From Pedobacter panaciterrae (GTDB lineage Bacteria; Bacteroidota; Bacteroidia; Sphingobacteriales; Sphingobacteriaceae): 64,000 nt of DNA. Positions 25,126 to 33,640 of the stretch are shown in pieces. The notes below the pieces were generated by a model. It was not told the DNA's origin and did not search any database. It saw only the letters and a program-made list of their open reading frames with translations. Made by a program: the position numbers and the translations under genes. The stretch spans positions 1 to 64,000 of the forward strand of contig NZ_LGEL01000008.1 of the NCBI RefSeq assembly GCF_001636695.1, written 5' to 3'. Position 1 is the first letter of the stretch, and each line of letters begins with the position of its first letter.

Positions 25126-27420
25126 ATGTCGAATTCTGAAAGTGCTAATCCTGCGGAACTGGCCGCAAGGTTTGTGAATTATACCTCTAAGCATATATTC
25201 CTTACGGGAAAAGCAGGCACTGGTAAAACAACATTTCTAAGAAGGTTAATTGAGCTTACGCACAAAAAGGCTGTTATTGCTGCACCTACAGGTATAGCTG
25301 CTATAAATGCGGCAGGTGTTACTATACATTCTTTATTTCAGCTGCCTTTTGGAACTTATTTACCAAAACAGCCCGATGCAGATGGAGACCATTATAATCA
25401 GCAATACAATACACCAAAATCTATTGTAAGGCATTTAAATATGACTGCAGCGAAACGCAAGGTTATAATTGATATGGAACTGCTGATTATTGATGAGGTA
25501 AGTATGCTGCGTGCAGATTTGCTGGATGCAATAGATATGATTTTACGTTATATCAGAAGAAACAACTCAGCAAGTTTTGGTGGGGTTCAGGTGCTGTTTA
25601 TAGGCGATTTACATCAGTTGCCTCCGGTTGTAAAATCAAACGAATGGAATTTACTTGGGCAGTTTTATAAAAGTGCATATTTTTTTGATGCGCTCGCGCT
25701 GCAAAGTAGTCCGCCGATATATATAGAACTTGAAAAAATCTACAGACAAGCCGATGAAGTTTTTATAAACCTGCTTAATAACCTACGTAATAACAGCGTA
25801 ACTGCACAGGATGTAGCCTTGCTGGAAAAGTATTATAAGGCTGATTTTAAGCCTTCAATAAACGATAAGTATATTACATTAACTACGCATAATAACAAAG
25901 CTGATACGCTGAATAAGCAAAGTCTTGAGGAGCTAAAGGCTACTTCTTATTTGTATGTGGCTAAAATTGAGGACGATTTTAGTGAGTATTCCTATCCTGC
26001 TGAACATATTTTAGAGTTAAAAGTAGGCGCGCAGGTAATGTTTATTAAAAATGATCCTACTGGTGAGCAGCGCTTTTTTAATGGTAAAATAGCCGTTGTT
26101 ACTGCATTAAAAACAGATCTGATAGAAGTTCAGGCAGAAGGCAGCAATGAAAAGATCATTTTAGAAAAATATACCTGGAAAAATATAAAATATACGACTG
26201 ATAAGGTCACTGGTGAAATCCATGAGGATTTAGCAGGAACCTTTACACAGTACCCGCTTAAATTAGCCTGGGCAATTACTGTGCATAAAAGTCAGGGTTT
26301 AACTTTTGAAAAGGCTATTATTGATATCGGGAATGCATTTGCTCCAGGACAGATTTATGTGGCGCTTTCGCGTCTTCGCTCATTAGATGGCTTGATCCTT
26401 ACTTCTTTGATCTCGGGATCGGGTATCCGACAGGATCAGAATGTATCTTTCTTTTCCAGAAATAAGCAGGAGCCTGCCCGGCTTGAAGCACAGATAAAGG
26501 AAGAAAGTGATGCTTTTTTACGCTCCTACTTATTGCAGTGTTTTGATCTGAATCCGCTTGATAATTACGTTTATGATCATGTGCATTCCTACACCAAAGA
26601 CATCAATAAATCAGCTAAACAAAAGCACCACAAATGGGCTGCGCAGCTCTTAAAAGATCTTAGTGAGGTGAAAGCTCATGCGAATAAATTTCTGGCCCAG
26701 ATACAGCGATTATCGCAAGTTAAAACAGAAGAGGGACTGTCGGTATTATTTGACAGAACTGCTGCGGCTGAGAATTATTTTAATCCTTTATTGTCCGGAT
26801 TTTCAAAAAGGATCTTTGAACGGATGGAGCTGGTGAAACAAGATAAGCAAGTAGTGGCTTTTTTAACAGAACTATTAGAAATGGAAGGTCTGTTTTATGA
26901 ACAAGTGAAGAAGATTAGTAAAGCAACAGCTTTATTGAAGGCAACCATAAATGGGGTAGAGTTTACCAAAAAGGATGTTAACGACCTGATTGATCAGTCA
27001 AAGAGGGCATCTCAAATGGAAAAGGTATTTGCTATGCCTGGTACGCTTGACTTTACAGAGAAGAAATCTAAAACTTCAAAGACGAAATCAGGGGGCGGTA
27101 AGGCCAAAGTAGAAAAAGCACCTAAGGTTGATACCAAAGAGCTATCTCTTGTATTGCTAAAGGAAGGGAAAACCATAGCTGAAATTGCAGCAGAGCGTAA
27201 AATGGTAATAGGTACTATTGAAGGTCACCTTGCACATTATGTTGCAAAGCAAGAGATTTCGGCAAAAGATATTATTGGAGCCAAGAAGCTGGATAAAATA
27301 CTAGACGCCATAACAGAATTAAAGACTTTACAGATGAACCCTATTAGAGATTACCTGGGACGGGATTATTCTTTCGGAGAAATTAAGATCGGTGTAGCGG
27401 CCCATCTTGCAGAGAGATAG
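25126..27420 (+). CDS. PIF1-like helicase with C-terminal HTH_40-type domain
   Basis: The N-terminal 450 residues form a superfamily 1B helicase. Walker A is GKAGTGKTT (residues 28-36), followed by LIIDEVSMLRADLLDAID, GDLHQLPPV, a UvrD/RecD-like motif V-VI region (LAWAITVHKSQGLTFEKAIIDIG) and YVALSRLRSLDGL. The middle part (about 450-680) is helical. The end (KEGKTIAEIAAERKMVIGTIEGHLAHYV) is a helix-turn-helix domain of the kind found at the C-terminus of RecQ. Such PIF1-HTH fusions are usual in Bacteroidota. A role in fork progression or unwinding of structured DNA is inferred. It is convergent with dapF, 6 nt apart. Confidence 0.85.
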   Translation: MSNSESANPAELAARFVNYTSKHIFLTGKAGTGKTTFLRRLIELTHKKAVIAAPTGIAAINAAGVTIHSLFQLPFGTYLPKQPDADGDHYNQQYNTPKSIVRHLNMTAAKRKVIIDMELLIIDEVSMLRADLLDAIDMILRYIRRNNSASFGGVQVLFIGDLHQLPPVVKSNEWNLLGQFYKSAYFFDALALQSSPPIYIELEKIYRQADEVFINLLNNLRNNSVTAQDVALLEKYYKADFKPSINDKYITLTTHNNKADTLNKQSLEELKATSYLYVAKIEDDFSEYSYPAEHILELKVGAQVMFIKNDPTGEQRFFNGKIAVVTALKTDLIEVQAEGSNEKIILEKYTWKNIKYTTDKVTGEIHEDLAGTFTQYPLKLAWAITVHKSQGLTFEKAIIDIGNAFAPGQIYVALSRLRSLDGLILTSLISGSGIRQDQNVSFFSRNKQEPARLEAQIKEESDAFLRSYLLQCFDLNPLDNYVYDHVHSYTKDINKSAKQKHHKWAAQLLKDLSEVKAHANKFLAQIQRLSQVKTEEGLSVLFDRTAAAENYFNPLLSGFSKRIFERMELVKQDKQVVAFLTELLEMEGLFYEQVKKISKATALLKATINGVEFTKKDVNDLIDQSKRASQMEKVFAMPGTLDFTEKKSKTSKTKSGGGKAKVEKAPKVDTKELSLVLLKEGKTIAEIAAERKMVIGTIEGHLAHYVAKQEISAKDIIGAKKLDKILDAITELKTLQMNPIRDYLGRDYSFGEIKIGVAAHLAER

Positions 27421-27426
27421 TATTTG

Positions 27427-28212
27427 TTAAATACTAATCTCTCCTTCAAAAACTTGCTCGGCTGGTCCGCATAAGAATACATTGGTGAATTTTTTACCAT
27501 CGTAATCGAATTGGATTTTAAGATCTCCGCCAAGAACTTTAACAGGAGTTTCTATATGTCCTGTCTGCTGGTTGTGCTGTGCCATTGATAAGGCAACTGC
27601 AGTTACTCCGGTTCCGCAGGCATATGTTTCATCTTCTACACCTCTTTCAAAGGTTCGTACAAAGAGGTGGTCTCCTTTATCTTCTACAAAGTTTACATTG
27701 ATACCTTCTTTTTTATAAGTTTCGTTATTTCTTATTGCCTTTCCGTTTAGGTACACATCATAATCCTTTAAGTTTTGCATTGCCGCTACATAATGAGGAG
27801 AGCCCGTATTTAAAACGTAAGCTTCACCATCTTTATTTATGGTGTCAATGTCGATCATCTGAAGGTCTACCCAATTGCCTTCTTCGGAAATTTTGGCATA
27901 ATGCGGGCCGTCAACTGCCAAAAAATCAGTCTCTTGGTCAATTACTCCCAGGTGTTTGGCAAAGGCAACTATACATCGGCCTCCATTACCACACATGCTC
28001 CCCAGGTTACCATCTGAATTGAAGTAAAGCATTTCAAAATCATAATCTGCGTGGTTTTGTAAAAGCATTAAACCGTCTGCTCCAATCCCAAAACGCCTGT
28101 TACATAGTTGTAAAACAGCATCTTTATCCGTAGATTTAAAAGAAAGATCGCGATTATCAATCAGGATAAAATCGTTGCCGGCTCCCTGGTATTTGAAGAA
28201 GTGAATGTTCAT
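27427..28212 (-). CDS. dapF: Diaminopimelate epimerase
   Basis: DapF converts LL- to meso-diaminopimelate for lysine and peptidoglycan synthesis. The start is set at the ATG at 28212 (MNIHFFKYQGAGNDFILID), where the family's N-terminal motif begins; the open frame extends to 28239. The two catalytic cysteines lie in GSMCGNGGRCI and YACGTGVTAVAL. At 261 residues the length is normal. It is transcribed away from htrA, and the shared intergenic region contains two TTTAACA repeats. Confidence 0.96.
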   Translation of the reverse strand: MNIHFFKYQGAGNDFILIDNRDLSFKSTDKDAVLQLCNRRFGIGADGLMLLQNHADYDFEMLYFNSDGNLGSMCGNGGRCIVAFAKHLGVIDQETDFLAVDGPHYAKISEEGNWVDLQMIDIDTINKDGEAYVLNTGSPHYVAAMQNLKDYDVYLNGKAIRNNETYKKEGINVNFVEDKGDHLFVRTFERGVEDETYACGTGVTAVALSMAQHNQQTGHIETPVKVLGGDLKIQFDYDGKKFTNVFLCGPAEQVFEGEISI

Positions 28213-28231
28213 CTTTATAGTGTGGTGTTCA

Positions 28232-28248
28232 TTTAACATTTTTTAACA
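28232..28248 (+). promoter_or_regulatory. Two TTTAACA repeats between dapF and htrA
   Basis: TTTAACA occurs at 28232-28238 and 28242-28248, exactly 10 bp apart. The block starts about 60 bp upstream of the htrA -7 element (28293), a normal activator position, and 20 bp from the dapF start. It matches the repeats near the two-component system and the barrel operon. Confidence 0.45.
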
Positions 28249-28292
28249 GAATTCGTGACTTATCGCAGATGCAAATATCGGTGATATGGTAT

Positions 28293-28300
28293 TAAATTTG
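28293..28300 (+). promoter_or_regulatory. -7 promoter element of htrA
   Basis: TAAATTTG matches TAnnTTTG. It implies a 5' leader of about 85 nt that contains an ATTGCAA/TTGCAAT inverted repeat at 28325-28361. Confidence 0.45.
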
Positions 28301-28324
28301 ACTAAATCAATCAAAAGAAAAGCA

Positions 28325-28361
28325 ATTGCAAGCAAATATGAGACTTATATGAGTTTGCAAT
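28325..28361 (+). repeat. Inverted repeat with internal direct repeat in the htrA leader
   Basis: ATTGCAA (28325-28331) and TTGCAAT (28355-28361) are perfectly complementary around a 23-nt spacer. The spacer holds TATGAG twice, 11 bp apart (28337 and 28348). It may be a binding site or an RNA structure; no family is recognised. Confidence 0.35.
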
Positions 28362-28387
28362 AGGAAATAAAATTAAACAATATATAA

Positions 28388-29914
28388 ATGAAAAGAATAG
28401 GATTAATAGTGTTGGCTGCATTTATAGGTGGTGCGGCTGCGATTGGTGGTTACAAATTGTTAGAACCAAGGACCGCTCAATTATCGTTTCAGGATCAGCA
28501 AAAAGTACTTTTTGCAAGTAACTCGAAGGTTTCTTCGGCTGGAGCGGTTGATTTTGTTGAGGCGGCTGCGGCGGTTTCGCCGGCTGTAGTGCATATCAGA
28601 ACTTCATATTCTGGTGGCGGTGGTGGTGATTCATCTCCAATGGACATGTTTGATGAGTTTTTTGGCGGCGGCGGCAGGAGGATGCAGCGTGCGCCAAGGG
28701 CAGCGTCAGGTTCTGGAGTAATATTAACGCCAGATGGTTATATCGTTACGAATAACCACGTGGTAGAAAATGCAGATAAAATTGAAGTTGTGTTGTCAGA
28801 CAGGCGTAAGGTGAGCGCAAAGGTGATCGGGAAAGATCCGAATACGGATTTAGCGCTTATAAAAGTAGATGCAACAGATTTGCCTGTTGTGAAAATGGGA
28901 AATTCTGACAACGTTCAGATTGGAGAATGGGTATTGGCTGTAGGATTCCCGCTTGATTTGCAAACAACAGTTACGGCAGGTATTGTTAGTGCAAAAGCGC
29001 GCAGCATCGGTATTTTGGCCAGAACTCAGGATCAGCCTACTCAGCAAGAGTATGATGAATATCAGAGAACAGGTAAATTGCCTGCACGTACTAACAGCAG
29101 TATCGAATCTTTTATTCAGACAGATGCAGCTATTAACCCTGGAAACAGTGGTGGGGCATTGGTAAATGCAAATGGTGAGTTAATCGGCATTAATGCCGCA
29201 ATTGCTTCTCAAACCGGTACGAACGTTGGTTATGGTTTTGCGATTCCAATTAATCTGGCTAAAAAGATTCTTGATGATTTTAGGAAATACGGTACAGTTA
29301 AACGCGGCTATATTGGTGTAATGTTTGCACCGCTAGACGCAGATCAGGCTGAGAAATTTCAAATTAAAGAGAACACCGGACTTTATGTTACAGATGTAGT
29401 GCCAAGTAGTGGAGCTGCCGCTGCAGGTCTGCAAAAAGGAGATATCATTAAAAAAGTAGAAGGAACTACAATTTATGACTCACCTGATTTGCAAGAGAAA
29501 ATCGGACGTTTAAGTCCTGGTGATAAAGTTCAGCTTACTTACCTGAGAAATGGTGCAGAAAAAAATGCCACTATTACTTTGAAAGGAGATAATACCGTTG
29601 GGGTTTCAACTAAAACTGCTTCTACAGGAAAATCTACAGGAGCAACTATTGCTAAACTTGGAGCTTCATTTGCTCCGGCACCTGATGCTTTGAAAGCTAA
29701 GTATGGCGTTAAGAATGGTGTAGTGGTTACAGATATTCAACAAGGTAAGGTGTTTGATTCTATTGATGTTCCTAAAGGAATGCTAATAACCACGGTAAAT
29801 GGAAAAGCAGTGAATAGCACTAAAGATATAGAAGAGGCATTGCCATCATCAAAAAATGGAATGACTACTGTTTCGGGTGTTGGACCAAATGGGAATTATA
29901 CGTTTAGTTTCTAA
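28388..29914 (+). CDS. Periplasmic Do/HtrA serine protease-chaperone
   Basis: HtrA/DegP-type proteases degrade or refold misfolded envelope proteins. The protein has an N-terminal signal/anchor (residues 1-22) and a trypsin-like domain with the complete triad: His124 in VTNNHVV, Asp154 in PNTDLALI and Ser254 in NPGNSGGALVN. A glycine-rich loop precedes it (SGGGGGDSS, GGGGRR). Two PDZ domains follow (about 290-390 and 420-508; RGYIGVMFAPLD and KNGVVVTDIQQG). The 508-residue length is standard. It is monocistronic, with its own promoter and terminator. Confidence 0.95.
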   Translation: MKRIGLIVLAAFIGGAAAIGGYKLLEPRTAQLSFQDQQKVLFASNSKVSSAGAVDFVEAAAAVSPAVVHIRTSYSGGGGGDSSPMDMFDEFFGGGGRRMQRAPRAASGSGVILTPDGYIVTNNHVVENADKIEVVLSDRRKVSAKVIGKDPNTDLALIKVDATDLPVVKMGNSDNVQIGEWVLAVGFPLDLQTTVTAGIVSAKARSIGILARTQDQPTQQEYDEYQRTGKLPARTNSSIESFIQTDAAINPGNSGGALVNANGELIGINAAIASQTGTNVGYGFAIPINLAKKILDDFRKYGTVKRGYIGVMFAPLDADQAEKFQIKENTGLYVTDVVPSSGAAAAGLQKGDIIKKVEGTTIYDSPDLQEKIGRLSPGDKVQLTYLRNGAEKNATITLKGDNTVGVSTKTASTGKSTGATIAKLGASFAPAPDALKAKYGVKNGVVVTDIQQGKVFDSIDVPKGMLITTVNGKAVNSTKDIEEALPSSKNGMTTVSGVGPNGNYTFSF

Positions 29915-29934
29915 ACTCATTTTTCTATAATTGG

Positions 29935-29968
29935 AACGGGGGATAACGAAAGTTGTTTCCCGTTTTTT
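29935..29968 (+). terminator. Intrinsic terminator after htrA
   Basis: AACGGG (29935-29940) pairs with CCCGTT (29959-29964), extended inward by weaker pairs, and a T-rich run follows to 29968. Confidence 0.75.
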
Positions 29969-30050
29969 ATTTATCATAAAATTGTAATGTTAGAATGTTT
30001 CTAAATAGCCGATTTGTGTCTGAAATTAACATATTAATTCTTTTATTAAA

Positions 30051-30058
30051 TACTTTTG
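30051..30058 (+). promoter_or_regulatory. -7 promoter element of the sdh operon
   Basis: TACTTTTG matches TAnnTTTG and lies 26 nt upstream of the sdhC start codon. Confidence 0.6.
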
Positions 30059-30084
30059 CACAACAGAACTAAAATATAATTCTA

Positions 30085-30765
30085 ATGGCTAGTTTCGGAA
30101 ACGCTTTTTCCTCATCTATAGGAAAAAAATTAATAATGGGTATCACCGGCCTGTTCCTTATCTCATTTCTTGTCGTGCATTGTTTTATCAATTCACTGAT
30201 TATTGTTAATGACGGTGGCTTAACCTTTAATATGGGAGCTCATTTTATGGGCACCAACTGGATAATCCGCGCAATGGAAGTTGTGTTGTTTGCAGGGTTA
30301 CTTGCTCACATTATTCAAGGTTTCAGACTTGTTTTTCAGAATCGTGCTGCAAGACCGGAGAGGTATGCGGTTAACAATGGTGCAGCTAACAGTAAATGGT
30401 ACTCACGCTCTATGGGGCTATTGGGTACATTATTATTGATATTTCTGATTGTTCACATTTCTAAATTCTGGGTAATGTCTCGTTTTACCGGAATTCCTAC
30501 TGTAGATGCGAATGGAAATCATGACTTATTTGCTGTAATGGTAGAGACGTTTAAAAACCCATGGTTAGTATTGCTTTATGTGGTAGCAATGGTTTCATTA
30601 GCTTATCACTTGTTACATGGTTTTTCTTCTGCATTTCAGACTTTAGGCTGGAACCACAAGAAATATACTCCGCTTATCAAAGGATTCGGTTTTTGGTTTT
30701 CAATCATTATTCCTTTGCTTTTTGCATTGATGCCCGTTGTGATGTACCTGGGCTATATTAATTAA
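30085..30765 (+). CDS. sdhC: Succinate dehydrogenase cytochrome b subunit
   Basis: This is the single membrane-anchor subunit of a type-B succinate:quinone oxidoreductase (like Bacillus SdhC and Wolinella FrdC). It has five predicted membrane helices in 226 residues. Candidate haem-ligand histidines lie within helices: VVHCFINS (His32), LLAHIIQGF (His75), FLIVHISKF and YHLLHGFSSAF. It is followed within 24 nt by sdhA and then sdhB, giving the typical three-gene Bacteroidota operon with no SdhD. Confidence 0.94.
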   Translation: MASFGNAFSSSIGKKLIMGITGLFLISFLVVHCFINSLIIVNDGGLTFNMGAHFMGTNWIIRAMEVVLFAGLLAHIIQGFRLVFQNRAARPERYAVNNGAANSKWYSRSMGLLGTLLLIFLIVHISKFWVMSRFTGIPTVDANGNHDLFAVMVETFKNPWLVLLYVVAMVSLAYHLLHGFSSAFQTLGWNHKKYTPLIKGFGFWFSIIIPLLFALMPVVMYLGYIN

Positions 30766-30789
30766 TTTTTGATCTTAAGTTTAAATAAC

Positions 30790-32769
30790 ATGGCAGAATT
30801 AAATGCTCATATACCCGAAGGAGAATTAACCGATAAATGGACTAAACTACGTTCTTCTATGCCATTGGTTAATCCGGCCAATAAAAGAAGCATCGAAATA
30901 ATTGTAGTAGGTTCCGGACTTGCTGGTGCTTCTGCGGCAGCAACCCTTGCCGAAATGGGTTATAAGGTTAAGTGTTTTTGTTTCCAGGATTCGCCAAGGA
31001 GAGCGCACTCTATTGCAGCTCAGGGTGGTATCAATGCTGCAAAAAACTATCAGAATGATGGTGATAGTACTTATCGCTTGTTTTATGATACAATAAAAGG
31101 TGGTGATTACCGCGCAAGAGAAGCCAACGTACACCGTTTGGCTGAGGTAAGTGCTAATATTATAGATCAGTGTGTGGCACAGGGAGTGCCTTTAGCAAGA
31201 GAGTATGGTGGGTTGTTAGATAACCGCTCTTTTGGTGGTACACAAGTTCAAAGAACATTTTATGCTGCCGGACAAACCGGTCAGCAGTTGCTTTTAGGAG
31301 CATATAGCGCTTTAGAGCGCCAGGTAGGTATGGGTAAAGTTGAAATGTTTACCCGTCACGAAATGCTTGAAGTGGTTGTAGTTGAAGGCAAAGCAAGAGG
31401 GATTATTGCCCGTAACTTACTTACAGGTGAGCTTGAGCGTCATTCTGGCCATGCAGTATTATTATGTAGCGGTGGTTACGGAAACGTATTCTACCTGTCA
31501 ACAAATGCAATGGGCAGTAACGTAACTGCAGCCTGGAAAGCGCACAAAAAAGGAGCTTTCTTTGGTAACCCATGCTACACTCAAATTCACCCTACTTGTA
31601 TTCCTGTTTCAGGAGATCATCAGTCTAAGCTTACGCTGATGTCTGAATCGTTACGTAACGACGGACGTATTTGGGTTCCTAAGAAAAAAGACGATCCCCG
31701 TAAGGCTTCAGAAATTCCTGAAGATGAAAGAGATTATTATTTAGAGCGCAGATACCCTGCTTTTGGTAACCTTGTTCCTCGTGATGTTGCATCCCGTGCA
31801 GCAAAAGAGCGTTGTGATGCCGGTTACGGAGTAGGTAATTCTAAACTTGCTGTTTACCTTGACTTTAAGGCAAATACAGAGCGTTATGGCCGAATTGAGG
31901 CTAGTAAGCACAATATCCACAATCCGGATAAAGAAACCTGTATGAGATTAGGTCGTGAGGTAATTAAAGAGAAATATGGTAACCTGTTTGATATGTACGC
32001 GCAGATCACCGGAGAAGATCCTTATGAATTGCCAATGCGTATTTATCCTGCTGTTCACTATACAATGGGTGGTTTATGGGTGGATTATAACTTAATGACC
32101 ACTGTGCCTGGTTTATATGCTTTAGGAGAGGCTAACTTCTCGGATCACGGAGCGAACCGTTTAGGTGCTTCGGCATTAATGCAGGGTTTGGCTGATGGGT
32201 ATTTTGTTATCCCTTATACTATTGGTGCTTACCTTTCAAAAGAATTGGCTACTAAACCAATTCCACAAGATCACCCTGCGTTTGTAGAGGCAGAGGCAAG
32301 TGCAAAAGGAATTCTTGACAAGTTCTTATCGATTAAAGGAACCAAGTCTGTAGATCATTTCCATAAAAAATTAGGAAAGATCATGTGGGAGAAATGTGGT
32401 ATGGCACGTAATGAAAAAGGATTGAAAGAAGGTATTGCCGAAATTCAACAGCTTCGCAAAGAATTCTGGAGTGATTTACGTGTCCCGGGTACTGCAGATG
32501 AAATGAACCCTGAGCTTGAAAAGGCCGGTCGTGTTGCCGACTTTATTGAACTTGGTGAGTTGATGTGTATGGATGCATTGAATAGAAATGAATCATGTGG
32601 AGGTCACTTCAGAGAAGAATATCAGACTGAAGAAGGAGAGGCACTGCGTGATGATGAGAACTATGCTTACGTTGCTGCATGGGAATATAAAGGTGATGTA
32701 ACGTTTGAACTTCATAAAGAAGAGTTGAAGTTTGAAAATATCAAAGTTGCACAAAGAAGTTATAAATAG
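30790..32769 (+). CDS. sdhA: Succinate dehydrogenase/fumarate reductase flavoprotein subunit
   Basis: This catalytic subunit oxidises succinate to fumarate and carries covalent FAD. The start is the ATG at 30790 ([17 protein letters not shown]); a TTG 21 nt upstream is less likely. Motifs seen are the Rossmann [18 protein letters not shown], the flavinylation His in [18 protein letters not shown], the substrate-site HPTCIP and the FAD-binding [22 protein letters not shown]. At 659 residues it belongs to the longer type-B group. It acts on the cytoplasmic face of the inner membrane with SdhB and SdhC. Confidence 0.97.
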   Translation: MAELNAHIPEGELTDKWTKLRSSMPLVNPANKRSIEIIVVGSGLAGASAAATLAEMGYKVKCFCFQDSPRRAHSIAAQGGINAAKNYQNDGDSTYRLFYDTIKGGDYRAREANVHRLAEVSANIIDQCVAQGVPLAREYGGLLDNRSFGGTQVQRTFYAAGQTGQQLLLGAYSALERQVGMGKVEMFTRHEMLEVVVVEGKARGIIARNLLTGELERHSGHAVLLCSGGYGNVFYLSTNAMGSNVTAAWKAHKKGAFFGNPCYTQIHPTCIPVSGDHQSKLTLMSESLRNDGRIWVPKKKDDPRKASEIPEDERDYYLERRYPAFGNLVPRDVASRAAKERCDAGYGVGNSKLAVYLDFKANTERYGRIEASKHNIHNPDKETCMRLGREVIKEKYGNLFDMYAQITGEDPYELPMRIYPAVHYTMGGLWVDYNLMTTVPGLYALGEANFSDHGANRLGASALMQGLADGYFVIPYTIGAYLSKELATKPIPQDHPAFVEAEASAKGILDKFLSIKGTKSVDHFHKKLGKIMWEKCGMARNEKGLKEGIAEIQQLRKEFWSDLRVPGTADEMNPELEKAGRVADFIELGELMCMDALNRNESCGGHFREEYQTEEGEALRDDENYAYVAAWEYKGDVTFELHKEELKFENIKVAQRSYK

Positions 32770-32792
32770 CTAAGTACTAAAATCTCAATATT

Positions 32793-33563
32793 ATGAGTAC
32801 AGGAAATATGAATTTAACGCTTAAGATCTGGCGTCAAAAGAATAACAAAGCCAAAGGCGGTTTGGTAGATTACAAAATATCAGAAGTATCTCCTGATATG
32901 TCTTTCTTAGAAATGTTCGACGTGCTGAACGAAGACCTGGTTGCTAAGGGTGAAGAACCGGTTGTTTTTGATCATGATTGCAGAGAAGGAATTTGCGGGG
33001 CGTGTTCTATGTTCATTAACGGCAGACCACACGGACCAAAGGAGGGTATCACTACCTGCCAGCTGCATATGCGTTCATTTAAAGATGGAGATACCATTGT
33101 TGTTGAACCATGGCGTGCAAAGGCTTTTCCGGTAATAAAAGATTTAATGGTAGATCGTACTGCATTCGATAGAATCATTGCATCTGGAGGCTTTATATCG
33201 GTAAATACGGGGAATGCTCAGGATGCTAACAATCTTCCTATCCCTAAGGTTCAGGCAGATTCAGCTTTTGAAGCTGCGGCTTGTATTGGTTGTGGTGCTT
33301 GTGTTGCTACCTGTAAAAATGCCTCTGCAATGTTATTTGTATCTGCAAAAATATCTCAGTTGGCGCAATTGCCTCAGGGACAGCCAGAACGTTATCGCAG
33401 AGTTCAGAGTATGGTTGCTCAGATGGATGCAGAAGGTTTTGGTAACTGTACCAATACCGGAGCATGCGAAGCGGAGTGCCCTAAAGGAATATCATTAGAG
33501 AATATCGCACGTATGAATAGAGATTTTTATTCTGCAAAATTTGTATCTGAGGAATCTATTTAA
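32793..33563 (+). CDS. sdhB: Succinate dehydrogenase iron-sulfur subunit
   Basis: SdhB passes electrons from the flavin to quinone through three iron-sulfur clusters. The [2Fe-2S] ligands lie in [20 protein letters not shown] with a fourth Cys in ITTCQLH. The [4Fe-4S] and [3Fe-4S] ligands lie in [13 protein letters not shown] and [14 protein letters not shown]. The 256-residue length is typical. It is the last gene of the sdh operon, with a strong terminator 30 nt after its stop codon. Confidence 0.97.
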   Translation: MSTGNMNLTLKIWRQKNNKAKGGLVDYKISEVSPDMSFLEMFDVLNEDLVAKGEEPVVFDHDCREGICGACSMFINGRPHGPKEGITTCQLHMRSFKDGDTIVVEPWRAKAFPVIKDLMVDRTAFDRIIASGGFISVNTGNAQDANNLPIPKVQADSAFEAAACIGCGACVATCKNASAMLFVSAKISQLAQLPQGQPERYRRVQSMVAQMDAEGFGNCTNTGACEAECPKGISLENIARMNRDFYSAKFVSEESI

Positions 33564-33593
33564 TAGATTTATCTAACGAGACAAGGGTATTAC

Positions 33594-33630
33594 ACACAAA
33601 ACCCCGGCTATTTTAGCTGGGGTTTTGTGT
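33594..33630. terminator. Strong bidirectional terminator after sdhB
   Basis: A 17-bp stem is formed by 33594-33610 and 33614-33630 with a single G-T pair and a 3-nt loop (core CCCCGGCTA / TAGCTGGGG flanked by AAAA and TTTT). It separates the sdh operon from the convergent M56 gene. Confidence 0.9.
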
Positions 33631-33640
33631 TATTGGTACT

